From: Catellatospora citrea
GTDB taxonomy: Bacteria; Actinomycetota; Actinomycetes; Mycobacteriales; Micromonosporaceae
Direction of reading: 5' to 3'
Length of the DNA: 64,000 bases
NCBI RefSeq assembly: GCF_003610235.1
Contig: NZ_RAPR01000001.1
Span: 6,758,001-6,822,000 of the forward strand
This document shows positions 1-8,860 of this stretch, piece by piece. The stretch's first letter is position 1. Each line of letters begins with the position of its first letter. Both the position numbers and the translations under genes were made by a program. The notes below the pieces were generated by a model. It had not been told where the DNA came from, searched no databases, and saw only the letters and a program-made list of their open reading frames with translations.

Positions 1-88
1 AGCCGTAGTAGGTCGACGGCGCGATCTGCAAAACCCGGAGAACGGGCTCGACCCCGAAGCGGTCGCGCAGCTCGGTCACGAGCGTCAT
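1..88 (-). CDS. IS3-family transposase OrfB, N-terminal fragment (runs off the left edge)
   Basis: The reading frame starts at the ATG at 88-86 on the minus strand and gives MTLVTELRDRFGVEPVLRVL followed by QIAPSTYYG. This is the usual beginning of the DDE integrase subunit of IS3-family elements. The ATG overlaps the stop codon of the ancestral orfA frame (TCATGA), the normal coupling in this family. The catalytic DDE core lies beyond the edge, so activity cannot be judged. Confidence 0.6.
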   Translation of the reverse strand, partial: MTLVTELRDRFGVEPVLRVLQIAPSTYYG

Positions 89-395
89 GACCGTCGCCGG
101 GTCGGGTCGAGTTCCGATGCGAAAAAGCAGAGGCGGCCTTGAGGATTTCGTTGGCTCTGCGCAGCTCAGCGTTCTCTCTGCGCAGCCGGCGCAGTTCCTC
201 GGCCTCGACGGTGGTGGGCTGGTCCAAGCGCTCACCGTGATCGGCCTGGTCCTGACGGATCCAGCCGCGAAGCGCCTCGGGATGCACGCCGAGTTGCTCG
301 GCCAGGCGCTTGATCACCGGCTTGGGGTCGGACTCCCGGTAGAGCCGCACAGCGCGCTGGCGCAGCTCGTCCGGGTACTTGCGTGGGGCGGGCAC
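85..395 (-). pseudogene. IS3-family transposase OrfA with a frameshift
   Basis: A GTG at 395-393, preceded by AGGAGG, starts a protein beginning PAPRKYPDELRQRAVRLYRE. It has the helix-turn-helix (LGVHPEALRGWIR) and leucine-rich tail (ELRRLRRENAELRRANEILK) of IS3 OrfA. After KAASAF the frame is lost at a run of five A (122-126 on the plus strand). Re-reading one base gives the expected FFASELDPTRRRS and a stop overlapping the orfB start. The shift is probably a one-base deletion; programmed -1 frameshifting is less likely because the restored frame ends before orfB. Confidence 0.6.
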
Positions 396-503
396 GAAAA
401 CCTCCTGGTCAGGGTCTATCAGACCATGATCGAAAGTCTCCGAGCTAACGGGGGAACCTCACAGGATCTACCTGAGGAACCCACGGACCGGCGGCCGGTC
501 TCG

Positions 504-950
504 CTAGGTCAGCTCCTGATTCGGCCTGTCCCCGGCGGACGCATGTTGGTGGGCGAAAGCAAGATCGGGTCGGTAAGCCTGGTGCGTCTCTAGACAGTGG
601 TACACCTGGCCGAGCAGTTTGCGCGCCGCCGCGTTGTGGCTGTCACCGCCCGCTCGTCGGCGCCGGTAGTGCACATTGGCTGGGGCGTGGGTGAACACCG
701 CGATCGCAGCCCACATATGCCTGCCGCGGCGAGCCGCCTGTTCTTGATCACCTGCAAACCGGCCGTTGCGGCCGCTCGCCCGGGTAACCGGAACCGACCC
801 AGCAAACGCTTTCAGCGCCCGCGACGAGACGAACCTGGACCGGTCGTCAGCGATCTCGGCCAGTACCCGGCCGCCGGTGACGCCGGCAAGGCAGGGAAAT
901 GACGTGATGATCAGGTAGTACGGGTGTCGACGGAACAGCCGTTGTGGCGA
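504..950 (-). pseudogene. IS110-family transposase, C-terminal remnant
   Basis: Minus-strand translation gives HPYYLIITSFPCLAGVTGG, then RVLAEIADDRSRF and ALKAFAGSVPVTRASGR. This is the Transposase_20 domain that forms the C-terminal half of IS110 transposases, followed by a HYRRRRAGGDSHNAAARKL-type segment. The N-terminal DEDD RuvC-like domain is absent. The middle (about 715-790) matches the family poorly, suggesting internal damage. The recognisable part starts around 950, inside the 3' end of jetD, so the insertion or a later deletion created the present jetD terminus. Confidence 0.65.
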
Positions 951-2251
951 CTGCCCAGGTGGTCGACGTTGGTGCACGCGGCGTCCAGGGTCTCCAGCAG
1001 CGTGTTGCAGTGCTCGCCCATCACATCCTCCAGCGGCTTTAGCTGGCGCAGCCGATCCTCGTCCGGCGGATCGACGGTGGCGGCCATCACCACCCGCTGG
1101 CGGGCGTAGCCCCAGAGGATGCGTTCTTGCTCGAGTAGCAGGCCCTGTCCGTTTTCGGCTGCATAGGCGGTCAGATGGACGTAGAGCTTTTGCTCGCCGG
1201 GCGTGAGGTAGCCGAGGTTTCGCCGGTCGGGTGCCGCGCCGTCGACTGCGAGGTGCCGGAAGCGGTCGAGCGTTTCTAGATCCATGAGGACGCTGGTGGC
1301 GTCGACGCCGTGGCCGCGCAGGTCATTGAGAAACGCGAGTCCAGGCCCGTCGATGTCGCCCCAGTAGACGACTTTGCGTGCAGCCTTCACCCAGCCGATC
1401 CTGCCGTAGTTCGCGACGCTGAAGCCCTGACCGTGCAGGATGACGGTGCCCGGCATGTCGTCGGTGAACGCGTACGCCGACTCCTTGTTCTCGATGATCA
1501 GGACGGTGTCGGCCCGCTGGGGCCAGCGGTTGAGGTCGTCGACGGCTGCGGCCAGGTGCCGCATCCCGCCGAGGCTCTCCCGCAGCGCCGGGTCGCACAC
1601 CACGACCTGGATGAGTTCTGGCGGCGTGCGCAGGCCGAGCCGTTGATGCAGGCGCCTGGTCGCCGACGGCGCGGCCGGTTCGGTGCTGGGCTGCCCGTCG
1701 CCCTGTCCGAGCAGGTTGACAACAAGCTGAGTGTGTCGTGCCAGCCACTTGGTGTCGATGCCTTCGATGGGCAGCTGCCGGAGCAGCATTCCCGACGCAG
1801 GGTTGGTCTTCAGCCAGGTGACGGCGTTGACGAGCCGTTCGAAGTCCGGTTCGGGAAGTTCGGTGATGCGGCGGATGATGCCGGTGAAGTCAGCGTCGGG
1901 GAAGGTCCGCTGCAGCTGGATCAGTCGGCGTCCGCAGCGCCGCCAGGTCTGGGCGGTGTCGGGGTCGGCGGCGGCGACGTCTTGCGGCTGGCCGAAGACC
2001 ACCGCCTGGGGCAGTGCGTGAACGCCTGTGGGGAAGCGGGCATTGGCGTAGACGATCCTTCCCGGGCCCGTGTAGTTCGCCCAGCGCTGGGCCCATTCGT
2101 GGCAGGCGACGGGGTCTTCGGACCTGGCTCGGGTGTCCGGCGGCTGCAGCGACACCCGCATCGGCCACGTCCCCAGGCCGCGTGCCCAGTCGGTGTAGCC
2201 GGCGGCGAACCGCTGCCTGGCCAGGGCCGTGATCTCGTCGGGGTCACGCAC
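911..2251 (-). CDS. jetD: Wadjet nuclease subunit JetD (DUF3322/DUF2220, Toprim fold)
   Basis: This is the DNA-cleaving subunit of Wadjet, which cuts small circular plasmids after they are extruded by the JetABC SMC motor. The protein is about 446 residues. Its C-terminal half carries Toprim signatures: the acidic residue in IENKESAYAF (near 250), then YWGDIDGPG (near 298) with the metal-binding Asp pair. I chose the GTG at 2251 because it overlaps the jetC stop by 8 bp (GTGCGTGA), the same geometry as the other jet junctions; an upstream ATG at 2296 is also open. The last ~13 residues (SRHNGCSVDTRTT) are read from IS110 remnant DNA, so the native tail is altered. The Toprim core looks intact, so function may be retained. 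Confidence 0.88.
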   Translation of the reverse strand: MRDPDEITALARQRFAAGYTDWARGLGTWPMRVSLQPPDTRARSEDPVACHEWAQRWANYTGPGRIVYANARFPTGVHALPQAVVFGQPQDVAAADPDTAQTWRRCGRRLIQLQRTFPDADFTGIIRRITELPEPDFERLVNAVTWLKTNPASGMLLRQLPIEGIDTKWLARHTQLVVNLLGQGDGQPSTEPAAPSATRRLHQRLGLRTPPELIQVVVCDPALRESLGGMRHLAAAVDDLNRWPQRADTVLIIENKESAYAFTDDMPGTVILHGQGFSVANYGRIGWVKAARKVVYWGDIDGPGLAFLNDLRGHGVDATSVLMDLETLDRFRHLAVDGAAPDRRNLGYLTPGEQKLYVHLTAYAAENGQGLLLEQERILWGYARQRVVMAATVDPPDEDRLRQLKPLEDVMGEHCNTLLETLDAACTNVDHLGSRHNGCSVDTRTT

Positions 2252-5200
2252 CGGCGTCACCGTCGGATTCCTGCCCGCGGCGGGCGGCGAGCTCACCGAA
2301 GGTGGCCGACGCGGCGTTGGAACGCGCGCCGTCTGCCATCATGCGCTTTTCGACCAGAATCGCCTGGCCGATGAACGGTTCGACGATGCCCGACATGCGG
2401 ATCGGTGCGGCAATCAGCATCTGGAACCCGAACTCGTCGAAGACCGACAGCGCCTGTGCGGAGAATGTCTCGTCGGACTTGCTGAACGCCTCGTCGAGCA
2501 TCAGCGGGGCAAATCGGGGCCGGCCGTCGGAGTCGCGGTCGGCGAGGTTGTAGCTCAGCGCAGCGGCCAGGCAGAACGCGACGAGTTTTTCCTGTTCCCC
2601 GCCGGAGTTGGCGGCGGTGTTGCGGTAGGTGTGCACCGTCGCCCCGTCGGGGTCCTTCTCGCTGCCGTAGAAGGTGTAGCTGTTGCGGACGTCGAGGACA
2701 TCGGTGCGCCACCGCCGCGCTTCGGTGGTGTCGGAGGTGAACAGGGCCATCAGGTCACGGACACGGTGGAACTGCGCCACGGCTTTGGCGCTGTCGCTGC
2801 GGACGCCCGGGGCCAGACTGAGCAGTTCGTCGACCCTGGCCCGGAATGCCTTGACCTCTGCCGGCGGGTTGTAGGTGCACGCGATCTGCAGGTGGGTGCC
2901 GGAGTTGAACTCCACCCGCCCCAGACCGATGTTGACCATGTCGACACGTTCCTGGATCTCGTGGGTGGCTTTCTCGATGGCCCGCTGGAGCATCCCGATC
3001 GACGGGACCATGTCCTCGCTGATCATCTGCTGGAAACGTGCCATCGCCTCCGGCAGCTTGCGCGCAGCGATCTCCTTGTGCAGCGTCGCGAAGTCGCCTC
3101 CGCACCTGTCGATGTCGCCGCTGGTGTCAGGGGCGGCATCGCGCCACTTCTCGATGAACCCGTCGAGGGCCCGTTTCATGAGCATGGCGGCGTTCTGCCT
3201 GGTCGAGTCAGCCGCGCCTGTTCTACGGTCCAGCTCGCGTCGGAACGAGGCGCGGATCTGCCCCATGTTGTCCAGCGAACGTGTCAGCGCGAGTTCGGCT
3301 AGGACCTCGTCCAGGTAGCGACTGTCGTCCTCGTCGTCGATCTCGTGTGGTCTGCGCTGTTCCTGGTCGTGCTCGTCGACCAGGGCCGTCTGCCGCTGCG
3401 ACTGCTCCTCGCTGCGGCTGGTGAGCAGCGAGCATTCGCCGACGAGCTTCTGCCAGACGTCCTCGGCGTCATCGCGTCGCTGTTCCAGACGCTGCAGGTC
3501 GACGTCCCCGGACCGGATCTCGGCCAGGCGGCCTTCGAGCTGTTCGGCCTCATCAGCGGCTTTCCAATGATCCAGCTTCGACCACACAGTGTGTTTGGCG
3601 GCCGCACCAGCCGCCTGCTGGGCGGCGAGCAGCGCGTGGTCACGTTGGCGAAGGGCCTCGGACGCGTCGTTGGCCTGTTTGCTGTCGACGATAAGCTGCG
3701 CGACTTCATCTTCGAGGGCTGCCCGTTTGGCGGCGGTGTTCGCGCCGAGGATGTACGACGACGGGTTGGTCAGCTCCGGCCGGTCGTCCTTGCGGTAGTG
3801 GTTGCCGGGCAGTTTCAGCGTTCCGCGCACGGTGACACCGATGCGGTGCTGGTCGAGCTCCCGAGCAGTTTCGACGCACACATGATCGAACCGGGCCGTG
3901 ACCTGCGCGGCCAGCCACAGCCCCGCTGGGTGATCGGTGTTCACGGCGAGCTTGGCGGCCAGCGTCTCCGGCCGCGGCCGCGGACGGTGCGCCGACGTGG
4001 CGGTGACGACGCTGTATTCGACGATCCCGCGCATGTCGTGCGTGTCGATGAACTCCTTGATCGACCGCTCGTGGCGTTCTGGCACCAGCAGTCGCAGGCC
4101 GAAACTGCGTAGCACCTTCTCGGCTGCGGGCCGCCAGCGCTCCTGGCCTGCGGCTATGTCGAGGAGTTCGGCCGCGAACGGCAGGTCCGCCGCCGGCACG
4201 CCCGTAGCCTCGGCGATAGCGTCACGGCGTTGGGCCTCCCGCGCCGGGATCAGGCTCCTGGCCACGCGAAGCGCCTGCAAATCGCCGGTCTTGGCCTGCA
4301 GCTCCTTCTCTAGCTGCCCGGCCTGCGCGAACGCCGCCCGCAGCGAGGACGCGAGCTGCTCGCGTTCGACGCGCGCCGATTCGGCCAACTGCGGCAGCTG
4401 CAAACGCAGGGCCAGGAATTCCGCCTCGATCGACGGCGCGGAGCGGCCGAGCAGCGCAAGCTGCCCGCTGTAGCCAGCGTAGGCGTCACGACGTGCCTGG
4501 ACTTCGATGTTGGCAGCGTCAAGCTGCACCTGCAGCGTCAGCAGAATCTGGCCCTGCTCGCTGTACTGCTGCTCCAGCGACCGGAACGTGCCATAGGCAG
4601 CCTCCCGTTGCTTGGTCTTCGCCTGCAGGTCCTCGTCGAAGGTTTGCAGGGCGGTGTCGATCCGGTCGATCTCTTCGGACAGCAGCCGTAGGTGCACGCC
4701 GCGCAGGTACACCTCAGCCGGGCCGCCCTTCAGACTCTCGGCCCTGGTCCGCTCGGCGGTGGCCTGCTGGTAGCGCTGCCACTGGCCGGGTACGTCGCGT
4801 AGCTCCTTCTCCTGCAGGTAGGCCCGGTGCGCAGTCTCGAAGGCGTCGTTGAGGGGTTTGAACGTGTCGACCATTCGCTGCGCGGCGGCGAAGGTCTCCG
4901 GCCGGTCGAGCATGTTGTCGCGGATGAAGAAGTTCAAGTCGCCGACATTCTTCATCGCCTTGGCCTTACCCAACAGCGACAGCGCGGACTTCGACCCACC
5001 CAAGCCGATCATGGTGGTCAGGTCGCGGGTGTAGGCTTCCGGGCCCGCTGGGTAGGAAGCCGGGTAGGTGGCTTTCAGCCATCGGGTGTCGAACCCGCGT
5101 TCGGCCCATCCTTCCAGCGCGGTCAGAGCGAACTGCCCCTGGATGATCATGTGCAGCTGTTTCAGGTTGGCGCTGTCGTTGTCCACGCCGGTGAACCACT

Positions 5201-5609
5201 TGACCGCCACGGCAGTGACGACGCCGCCTGCCGCGTCGTCGTAGGTCGCGCCGATCGCCGACCATGTCGGCTTGCCACCGCGCAGATACCGCACCTGCGA
5301 CTGTTCATGCTCGTCGTTGGTCTCCGACCAGGCGCCTCGGACATAGTCGGCGACGCTGCGGGTCGCCTGCTTGGAACCTCGCGCCGTCAGGTCCGCCGAG
5401 GCGTTGAACCGCTGGTCGTGGGCCGGCAGCAGCACCGTGGAGTGCGCGTCCATCAGCGACGACTTTCCCGACCCCGACGGGCCGGTGAACAGCACCCCCT
5501 GACGGCTGATCGGGAAGTCCTTGTAGCCGCTGAACGTGCCCCAGTTGACGATCTGCAGCCTCACCAGCCGGAATTGGCGCAGCTGGCCGGCCTCGCCAGG
5601 ATCAGGCAT
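2244..5609 (-). CDS. jetC: Wadjet SMC-like ATPase JetC (MukB/SbcC-like)
   Basis: This is the motor subunit of the Wadjet loop-extruding complex, 1,121 residues. The N-terminus has a Walker A motif, GPSGSGKSSLMDA (near 43). The middle (about 250-850) is rich in Glu/Gln/Arg/Ala heptads expected for the SMC coiled-coil arms and hinge. The C-terminus has an ABC signature region (NSGGEQEKLVAF, near 1000) and Walker B (LMLDEAFS, near 1035). The start ATG at 5609 overlaps the jetB stop by 8 bp (ATGCCTGA) and is preceded by GGAGGA. Position between jetB and jetD is standard for type I Wadjet. Confidence 0.93.
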   Translation of the reverse strand: MPDPGEAGQLRQFRLVRLQIVNWGTFSGYKDFPISRQGVLFTGPSGSGKSSLMDAHSTVLLPAHDQRFNASADLTARGSKQATRSVADYVRGAWSETNDEHEQSQVRYLRGGKPTWSAIGATYDDAAGGVVTAVAVKWFTGVDNDSANLKQLHMIIQGQFALTALEGWAERGFDTRWLKATYPASYPAGPEAYTRDLTTMIGLGGSKSALSLLGKAKAMKNVGDLNFFIRDNMLDRPETFAAAQRMVDTFKPLNDAFETAHRAYLQEKELRDVPGQWQRYQQATAERTRAESLKGGPAEVYLRGVHLRLLSEEIDRIDTALQTFDEDLQAKTKQREAAYGTFRSLEQQYSEQGQILLTLQVQLDAANIEVQARRDAYAGYSGQLALLGRSAPSIEAEFLALRLQLPQLAESARVEREQLASSLRAAFAQAGQLEKELQAKTGDLQALRVARSLIPAREAQRRDAIAEATGVPAADLPFAAELLDIAAGQERWRPAAEKVLRSFGLRLLVPERHERSIKEFIDTHDMRGIVEYSVVTATSAHRPRPRPETLAAKLAVNTDHPAGLWLAAQVTARFDHVCVETARELDQHRIGVTVRGTLKLPGNHYRKDDRPELTNPSSYILGANTAAKRAALEDEVAQLIVDSKQANDASEALRQRDHALLAAQQAAGAAAKHTVWSKLDHWKAADEAEQLEGRLAEIRSGDVDLQRLEQRRDDAEDVWQKLVGECSLLTSRSEEQSQRQTALVDEHDQEQRRPHEIDDEDDSRYLDEVLAELALTRSLDNMGQIRASFRRELDRRTGAADSTRQNAAMLMKRALDGFIEKWRDAAPDTSGDIDRCGGDFATLHKEIAARKLPEAMARFQQMISEDMVPSIGMLQRAIEKATHEIQERVDMVNIGLGRVEFNSGTHLQIACTYNPPAEVKAFRARVDELLSLAPGVRSDSAKAVAQFHRVRDLMALFTSDTTEARRWRTDVLDVRNSYTFYGSEKDPDGATVHTYRNTAANSGGEQEKLVAFCLAAALSYNLADRDSDGRPRFAPLMLDEAFSKSDETFSAQALSVFDEFGFQMLIAAPIRMSGIVEPFIGQAILVEKRMMADGARSNAASATFGELAARRGQESDGDAGA

Positions 5610-6369
5610 CGGAGTCCTCCGGTTCTGCGTCCGAGCCGCGGACCTGCCCCCTGGCGATGGCCTGGTACTTGCCGGCCAACGCGTCCACCTGCTCAGCGGT
5701 GAGGATCGAAGTGATCACCGGGTAGATGATGTAACGGTTGGCGCCCCTGACCGGTTTGATGATCGCCGCATCGTCCAGCGCGGTGATCGCCGTGCGGACC
5801 TTCTTGAGGAACCCGGCCTCATCGGTGTCGCTCGACGGCTTGTAAGCCATCATGTGATCGATCATGTCGGCGGTCTCCACGACCGGCTCGTCCGGCGACA
5901 TCACGTACTGCTGATATAGGTACAGCGCCAACGCGCTCGCTGCCAGGCTGAGCGTCTTGCTGCGCAGAATCGCCCGGCTGTGCGGGCTGGGATCGAATGC
6001 CTGCCGGGTGAACGCGTAGCGATGCTCCCGGTTCACCTCAAGGATCAGGTTCAGCTCCGACAACCGGCTGCGCAGCACGTCTTCGTACTGCTGCACCACC
6101 GCCCAGTGCCTACGCGACTTCTCCGTCACATGCGGCGCCGCGACCAGTTCCTGCAGCGTCCAACACACCTCAGCCGGCAGCTGGCTGGCGTCTCCGTCGA
6201 AACGCGGCTGCCGCACACCACTGTCGACCAGGACACCGACACCGCTCGCCGAGCCCGCGGCGAACATCGCTTCGGCATCCAGGACCGCCGTCTCCTGCCG
6301 CCCGTCGCCGTCGGCGAACAGGTCGTCTCCGAACACCTGCTCGAACAACGGCCGTTCATGTTCAGTCAT
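5602..6369 (-). CDS. jetB: Wadjet subunit JetB (MukE-like, DUF4194)
   Basis: The 255-residue product corresponds to the MukE-like winged-helix (KITE) subunit that bridges the kleisin JetA and the motor JetC. I recognise it from operon position, length and the segment LASSALALYLYQQYV..MIDHMMAYKP typical of DUF4194 proteins. The ATG at 6369 (MTEHERPLFEQ) is preferred over the ATG at 6393. It is preceded by GAGGTGGGG and overlaps the jetA stop by 8 bp (ATGACTGA), matching the other two junctions. No catalytic motif is expected. Confidence 0.87.
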   Translation of the reverse strand: MTEHERPLFEQVFGDDLFADGDGRQETAVLDAEAMFAAGSASGVGVLVDSGVRQPRFDGDASQLPAEVCWTLQELVAAPHVTEKSRRHWAVVQQYEDVLRSRLSELNLILEVNREHRYAFTRQAFDPSPHSRAILRSKTLSLAASALALYLYQQYVMSPDEPVVETADMIDHMMAYKPSSDTDEAGFLKKVRTAITALDDAAIIKPVRGANRYIIYPVITSILTAEQVDALAGKYQAIARGQVRGSDAEPEDSDA

Positions 6370-7879
6370 CAGCTGCCCCACCTCTGCCCGCACGCCTGGA
6401 AGCCGCTACCTGCTCCACCGGATCGGCGATAGGTTCACCGAACACCAGGTACGGCACAGTGATCCGTCGCTGGCCTCGGCTGGTGTCCACCCACACGCTG
6501 GCCTGGTCGGCGGTGTCGACGTCGCCGTACTTGGTCGCCAGCCACCACAGCCCCATCACGTCGCCGGTCCGCGGAGCGTCGACTTGCTTGAGCACCTCCG
6601 CCAACGTGGCGTACCCGCCGTGGGCTTGCAGCGCCGCACTGACTGCCGCCCGCAGACCCGCCCAGTCGATCGACTCCCGGCCAGCCAGAGCCGCCGGGTC
6701 GATGACGAACTCATCGCTGGAATCCGCCACCGGATCCGGCAGAACCGCCGTCCCCGAATGAAGCCTCAACCGGCCCACCGAGCCGGCATCGACCCCGCTC
6801 ATAGGCACCACGAACCCGATGTCACGGCCACCGTGGCTTCGCTCGAACGCCTCAGCAGCCGCGACCTGGGCCTCACCGACCCTGGTACGCATACTGCGGT
6901 AATGCAGCGCGTCACCGCCGCGCACGAAGTTGCTCATACGCCGAAAAGCCACCGCCCGCACACCTTCGACCTCCTGCACCCGAGACCACATCGCGTCGAT
7001 GAAGTCCCGCAGCACATCGACGACATGCGGCGGAAGGCTGGGCACCCGCATGATCACCTGCGCGGTGTCCGACTCCAGCTGCGACCGCAGCGACGGCGTG
7101 GCGATCACCGTGGCAAACGCACGAAAAGCCTGCCCCTCCGGCGACTCGGCGATGACGTCATGACCGTCGAACATCCGCTGCAGCACATCGGCGAACTCCG
7201 CAGGATCCTCAGACAGCGTCTGACGCAGCAGAGCAGCCGTATTGGCGTGCATCTGCTCGCCGTAGCGAGCAATGTCCGTGGGGATCTTCTCCACCAGCTG
7301 CGCCAACACCACCACCCGGTCGACCAGGTCGCGATGATTGACCTCAGGAAGGTCCCCACGGTCAAGGGCCTCGACCTGCGCCTGCAGCGCACCGATCTGC
7401 TGCTCGAGCGACTTGCGGCGGGTATCCGGATCGGGGTTGGCGTCAGTGGCCACCTGCCGCATCTCCGACATCACCAGCGTCAGAGCGGACTCAGTCGCCA
7501 CCGACGAATGCCGCTGCAGACCCCGCATGTGCCGGACCGCCTGACTCGCACCGGCCGTCAGCTGATACCGCTCCATCCGCGAGACCGGATCGACACCCCT
7601 GTACAGCCAGCCCCTCTTCGTCCAGTTCGTCAGGACGTCATAGGCATCAGGCACCGTGACCGACATCGGATTTTCGGCATCAGCGAGTAGCAGACCAGGT
7701 AGCTCAGCGTCCAGCGCTTCGGTCAGGCTCTGTCCGTCGACGATCTGCCCGTCACCCAGATGCGCGGCCATGAACGCCAGATAAGGGGCGGCATACTGCG
7801 AACGGAGCAGGGACATGGTGACATCAGCAGTCGCGTTGCCGCGGAACTCATGCAGCAGCGCCTCGGCCTTACTCGGCAT
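6362..7879 (-). CDS. jetA: Wadjet kleisin-like subunit JetA (MukF-like, DUF3375)
   Basis: First gene of the Wadjet operon, 505 residues. The N-terminal region (SKAEALLHEFRGNATADVTMSLLRSQYAAPYLAFM) and the heptad-rich middle (RRKSLEQQIGALQAQVEALDRGDL) match the DUF3375/MukF-like kleisin that clamps the SMC dimer. The ATG at 7879 is chosen over the in-frame ATG at 7948 because GGGTGGGGGTGG precedes it and the upstream 23 residues look non-coding. It is divergent from the gene at 8222, so its promoter lies in 7880-8221. Confidence 0.88.
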   Translation of the reverse strand: MPSKAEALLHEFRGNATADVTMSLLRSQYAAPYLAFMAAHLGDGQIVDGQSLTEALDAELPGLLLADAENPMSVTVPDAYDVLTNWTKRGWLYRGVDPVSRMERYQLTAGASQAVRHMRGLQRHSSVATESALTLVMSEMRQVATDANPDPDTRRKSLEQQIGALQAQVEALDRGDLPEVNHRDLVDRVVVLAQLVEKIPTDIARYGEQMHANTAALLRQTLSEDPAEFADVLQRMFDGHDVIAESPEGQAFRAFATVIATPSLRSQLESDTAQVIMRVPSLPPHVVDVLRDFIDAMWSRVQEVEGVRAVAFRRMSNFVRGGDALHYRSMRTRVGEAQVAAAEAFERSHGGRDIGFVVPMSGVDAGSVGRLRLHSGTAVLPDPVADSSDEFVIDPAALAGRESIDWAGLRAAVSAALQAHGGYATLAEVLKQVDAPRTGDVMGLWWLATKYGDVDTADQASVWVDTSRGQRRITVPYLVFGEPIADPVEQVAASRRAGRGGAADD

Positions 7880-8221
7880 TCGACCACCCCCACCCAAGGC
7901 CAGCCATGCTATATCCGGGGTACGACAGGCAGCTACAGTCAGCCACATTCTGATCCCAGAACGTCAAACCTAGGCATGCATATTGCTGTTCATGGTTGCG
8001 CGATACGCTAGCCTAATTCGCCGCCGACCCGCGTCGACGTCCAGTCAGCGCCGCCTGCGTACTAACCGCACGGCTGAGAGCGGCTTAGCCGCCAGTTCGA
8101 ACTGGGCAGCCGCCTAGCCAATACCCGTCCAGCCGATCGTCCTGTGCCTACTGACACGAGCCTGTGAAACGCTCTTCCTCGCCCGCCGCGAAGCGGTTGA
8201 CGACCCGGAAGGGAGAGAACC
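7880..8221. other. Divergent intergenic region between jetA and the small Cys/His gene
   Basis: This 342-bp stretch separates two outward-facing genes and must hold both promoters. The only structure I see is a short palindrome, AGTTCGAACT, near 8094. I cannot assign promoter elements with confidence. Confidence 0.4.
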
Positions 8222-8701
8222 ATGGGCACCGACGGCTACGCACCCTGGCCTATCTGTGGCAGGCCGACCAAGGCGAAAACAACCTGCAAGATGCGCGTGG
8301 TCCGGCGCTACCTTCTCACATGTGAAAAGCACATGACCGAAGCGGAACGGCTCGCTCTCCCCATCGCCGAAGCCGCAGAACGAGAAGGCTACGAGCGCGG
8401 AGTCGCAACAACGAAAATGGGTGAAAACGCGGCGCGCGAACACGCCAAACGCCTTGCTGCCGAACTCGCCGAGCTCAAGGAAGCCGCGACGCCAACCCGG
8501 ATGCGTACGCAAGACGGCCGCCAGATCGTGACTGTAAGTACAGGCTATGCATATGCTGCGCCCGCGGGCCGCGAATTTGGCACCGGCGACAAAGTGCACG
8601 TAGCCGCACCATTCTGGCATGGGGCGGGTGCCGCGCCCCAGCTGGTCGAGGTAACCGCGCTCGGAACCAAGTACACCGGTTCGCTGGCCAATTGCTGGTG
8701 A
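8222..8701 (+). CDS. Small conserved-type protein with N-terminal Cys/His motif
   Basis: The 159-residue protein starts at an ATG preceded by GGAAGGGAGAG. Residues about 10-40 (PICGRPTKAKTTCKM, then LTCEKH) arrange three Cys and one His like the putative zinc-binding motif CG-x-x-T-x-x-G-x-x-C...C-x-x-H seen in many small mobile-element proteins. A helical, charged stretch (about 40-95) and a beta-rich C-terminus (KVHVAAPFWHGAG) follow. It lies between jetA and the CARF operon, pointing toward the latter with a 160-bp gap. An overlapping antisense frame (8114-8758) is a shadow. No function can be assigned. Confidence 0.6.
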   Translation: MGTDGYAPWPICGRPTKAKTTCKMRVVRRYLLTCEKHMTEAERLALPIAEAAEREGYERGVATTKMGENAAREHAKRLAAELAELKEAATPTRMRTQDGRQIVTVSTGYAYAAPAGREFGTGDKVHVAAPFWHGAGAAPQLVEVTALGTKYTGSLANCW

Positions 8702-8860
8702 CGCTCGCCATGGCGAGCTCGGCCGCGAGGAGAGCGATGCCTGATGACCTTCACTCATCTCCAGCTCGAAGATGAGTTCCGCTCATCACAGCGAGCTGAA
8801 CTGCACACCCCGCGAATGGGCAGGACTTATGTGCGCATGAAGCGGTAAGCTCCGTCGCCT

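Larger units (their letters stand above)
1..461 (-). mobile_element. Right-hand end of an IS3-family insertion sequence (truncated by window edge)
   Basis: Read on the minus strand, the element begins at 461 with TGAGGTTCCCCCG. It continues through a GGAGG ribosome site into an OrfA-type helix-turn-helix protein and then the first codons of an OrfB integrase. A TG-starting terminus and overlapping orfA/orfB are typical of IS3. The left end lies outside the window, so target duplications cannot be checked. Confidence 0.7.

Noticed and set aside
1310..2374. Long open frame on the plus strand opposite jetD
   Set aside because: It is a GC-skewed shadow of jetD with no recognisable domain; the antisense protein carries Toprim and DUF2220 motifs.
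8114..8758. 214-codon minus-strand frame over the small Cys/His gene
   Set aside because: The plus-strand frame has a clear ribosome site and a recognisable Cys/His motif; the minus-strand product has none.
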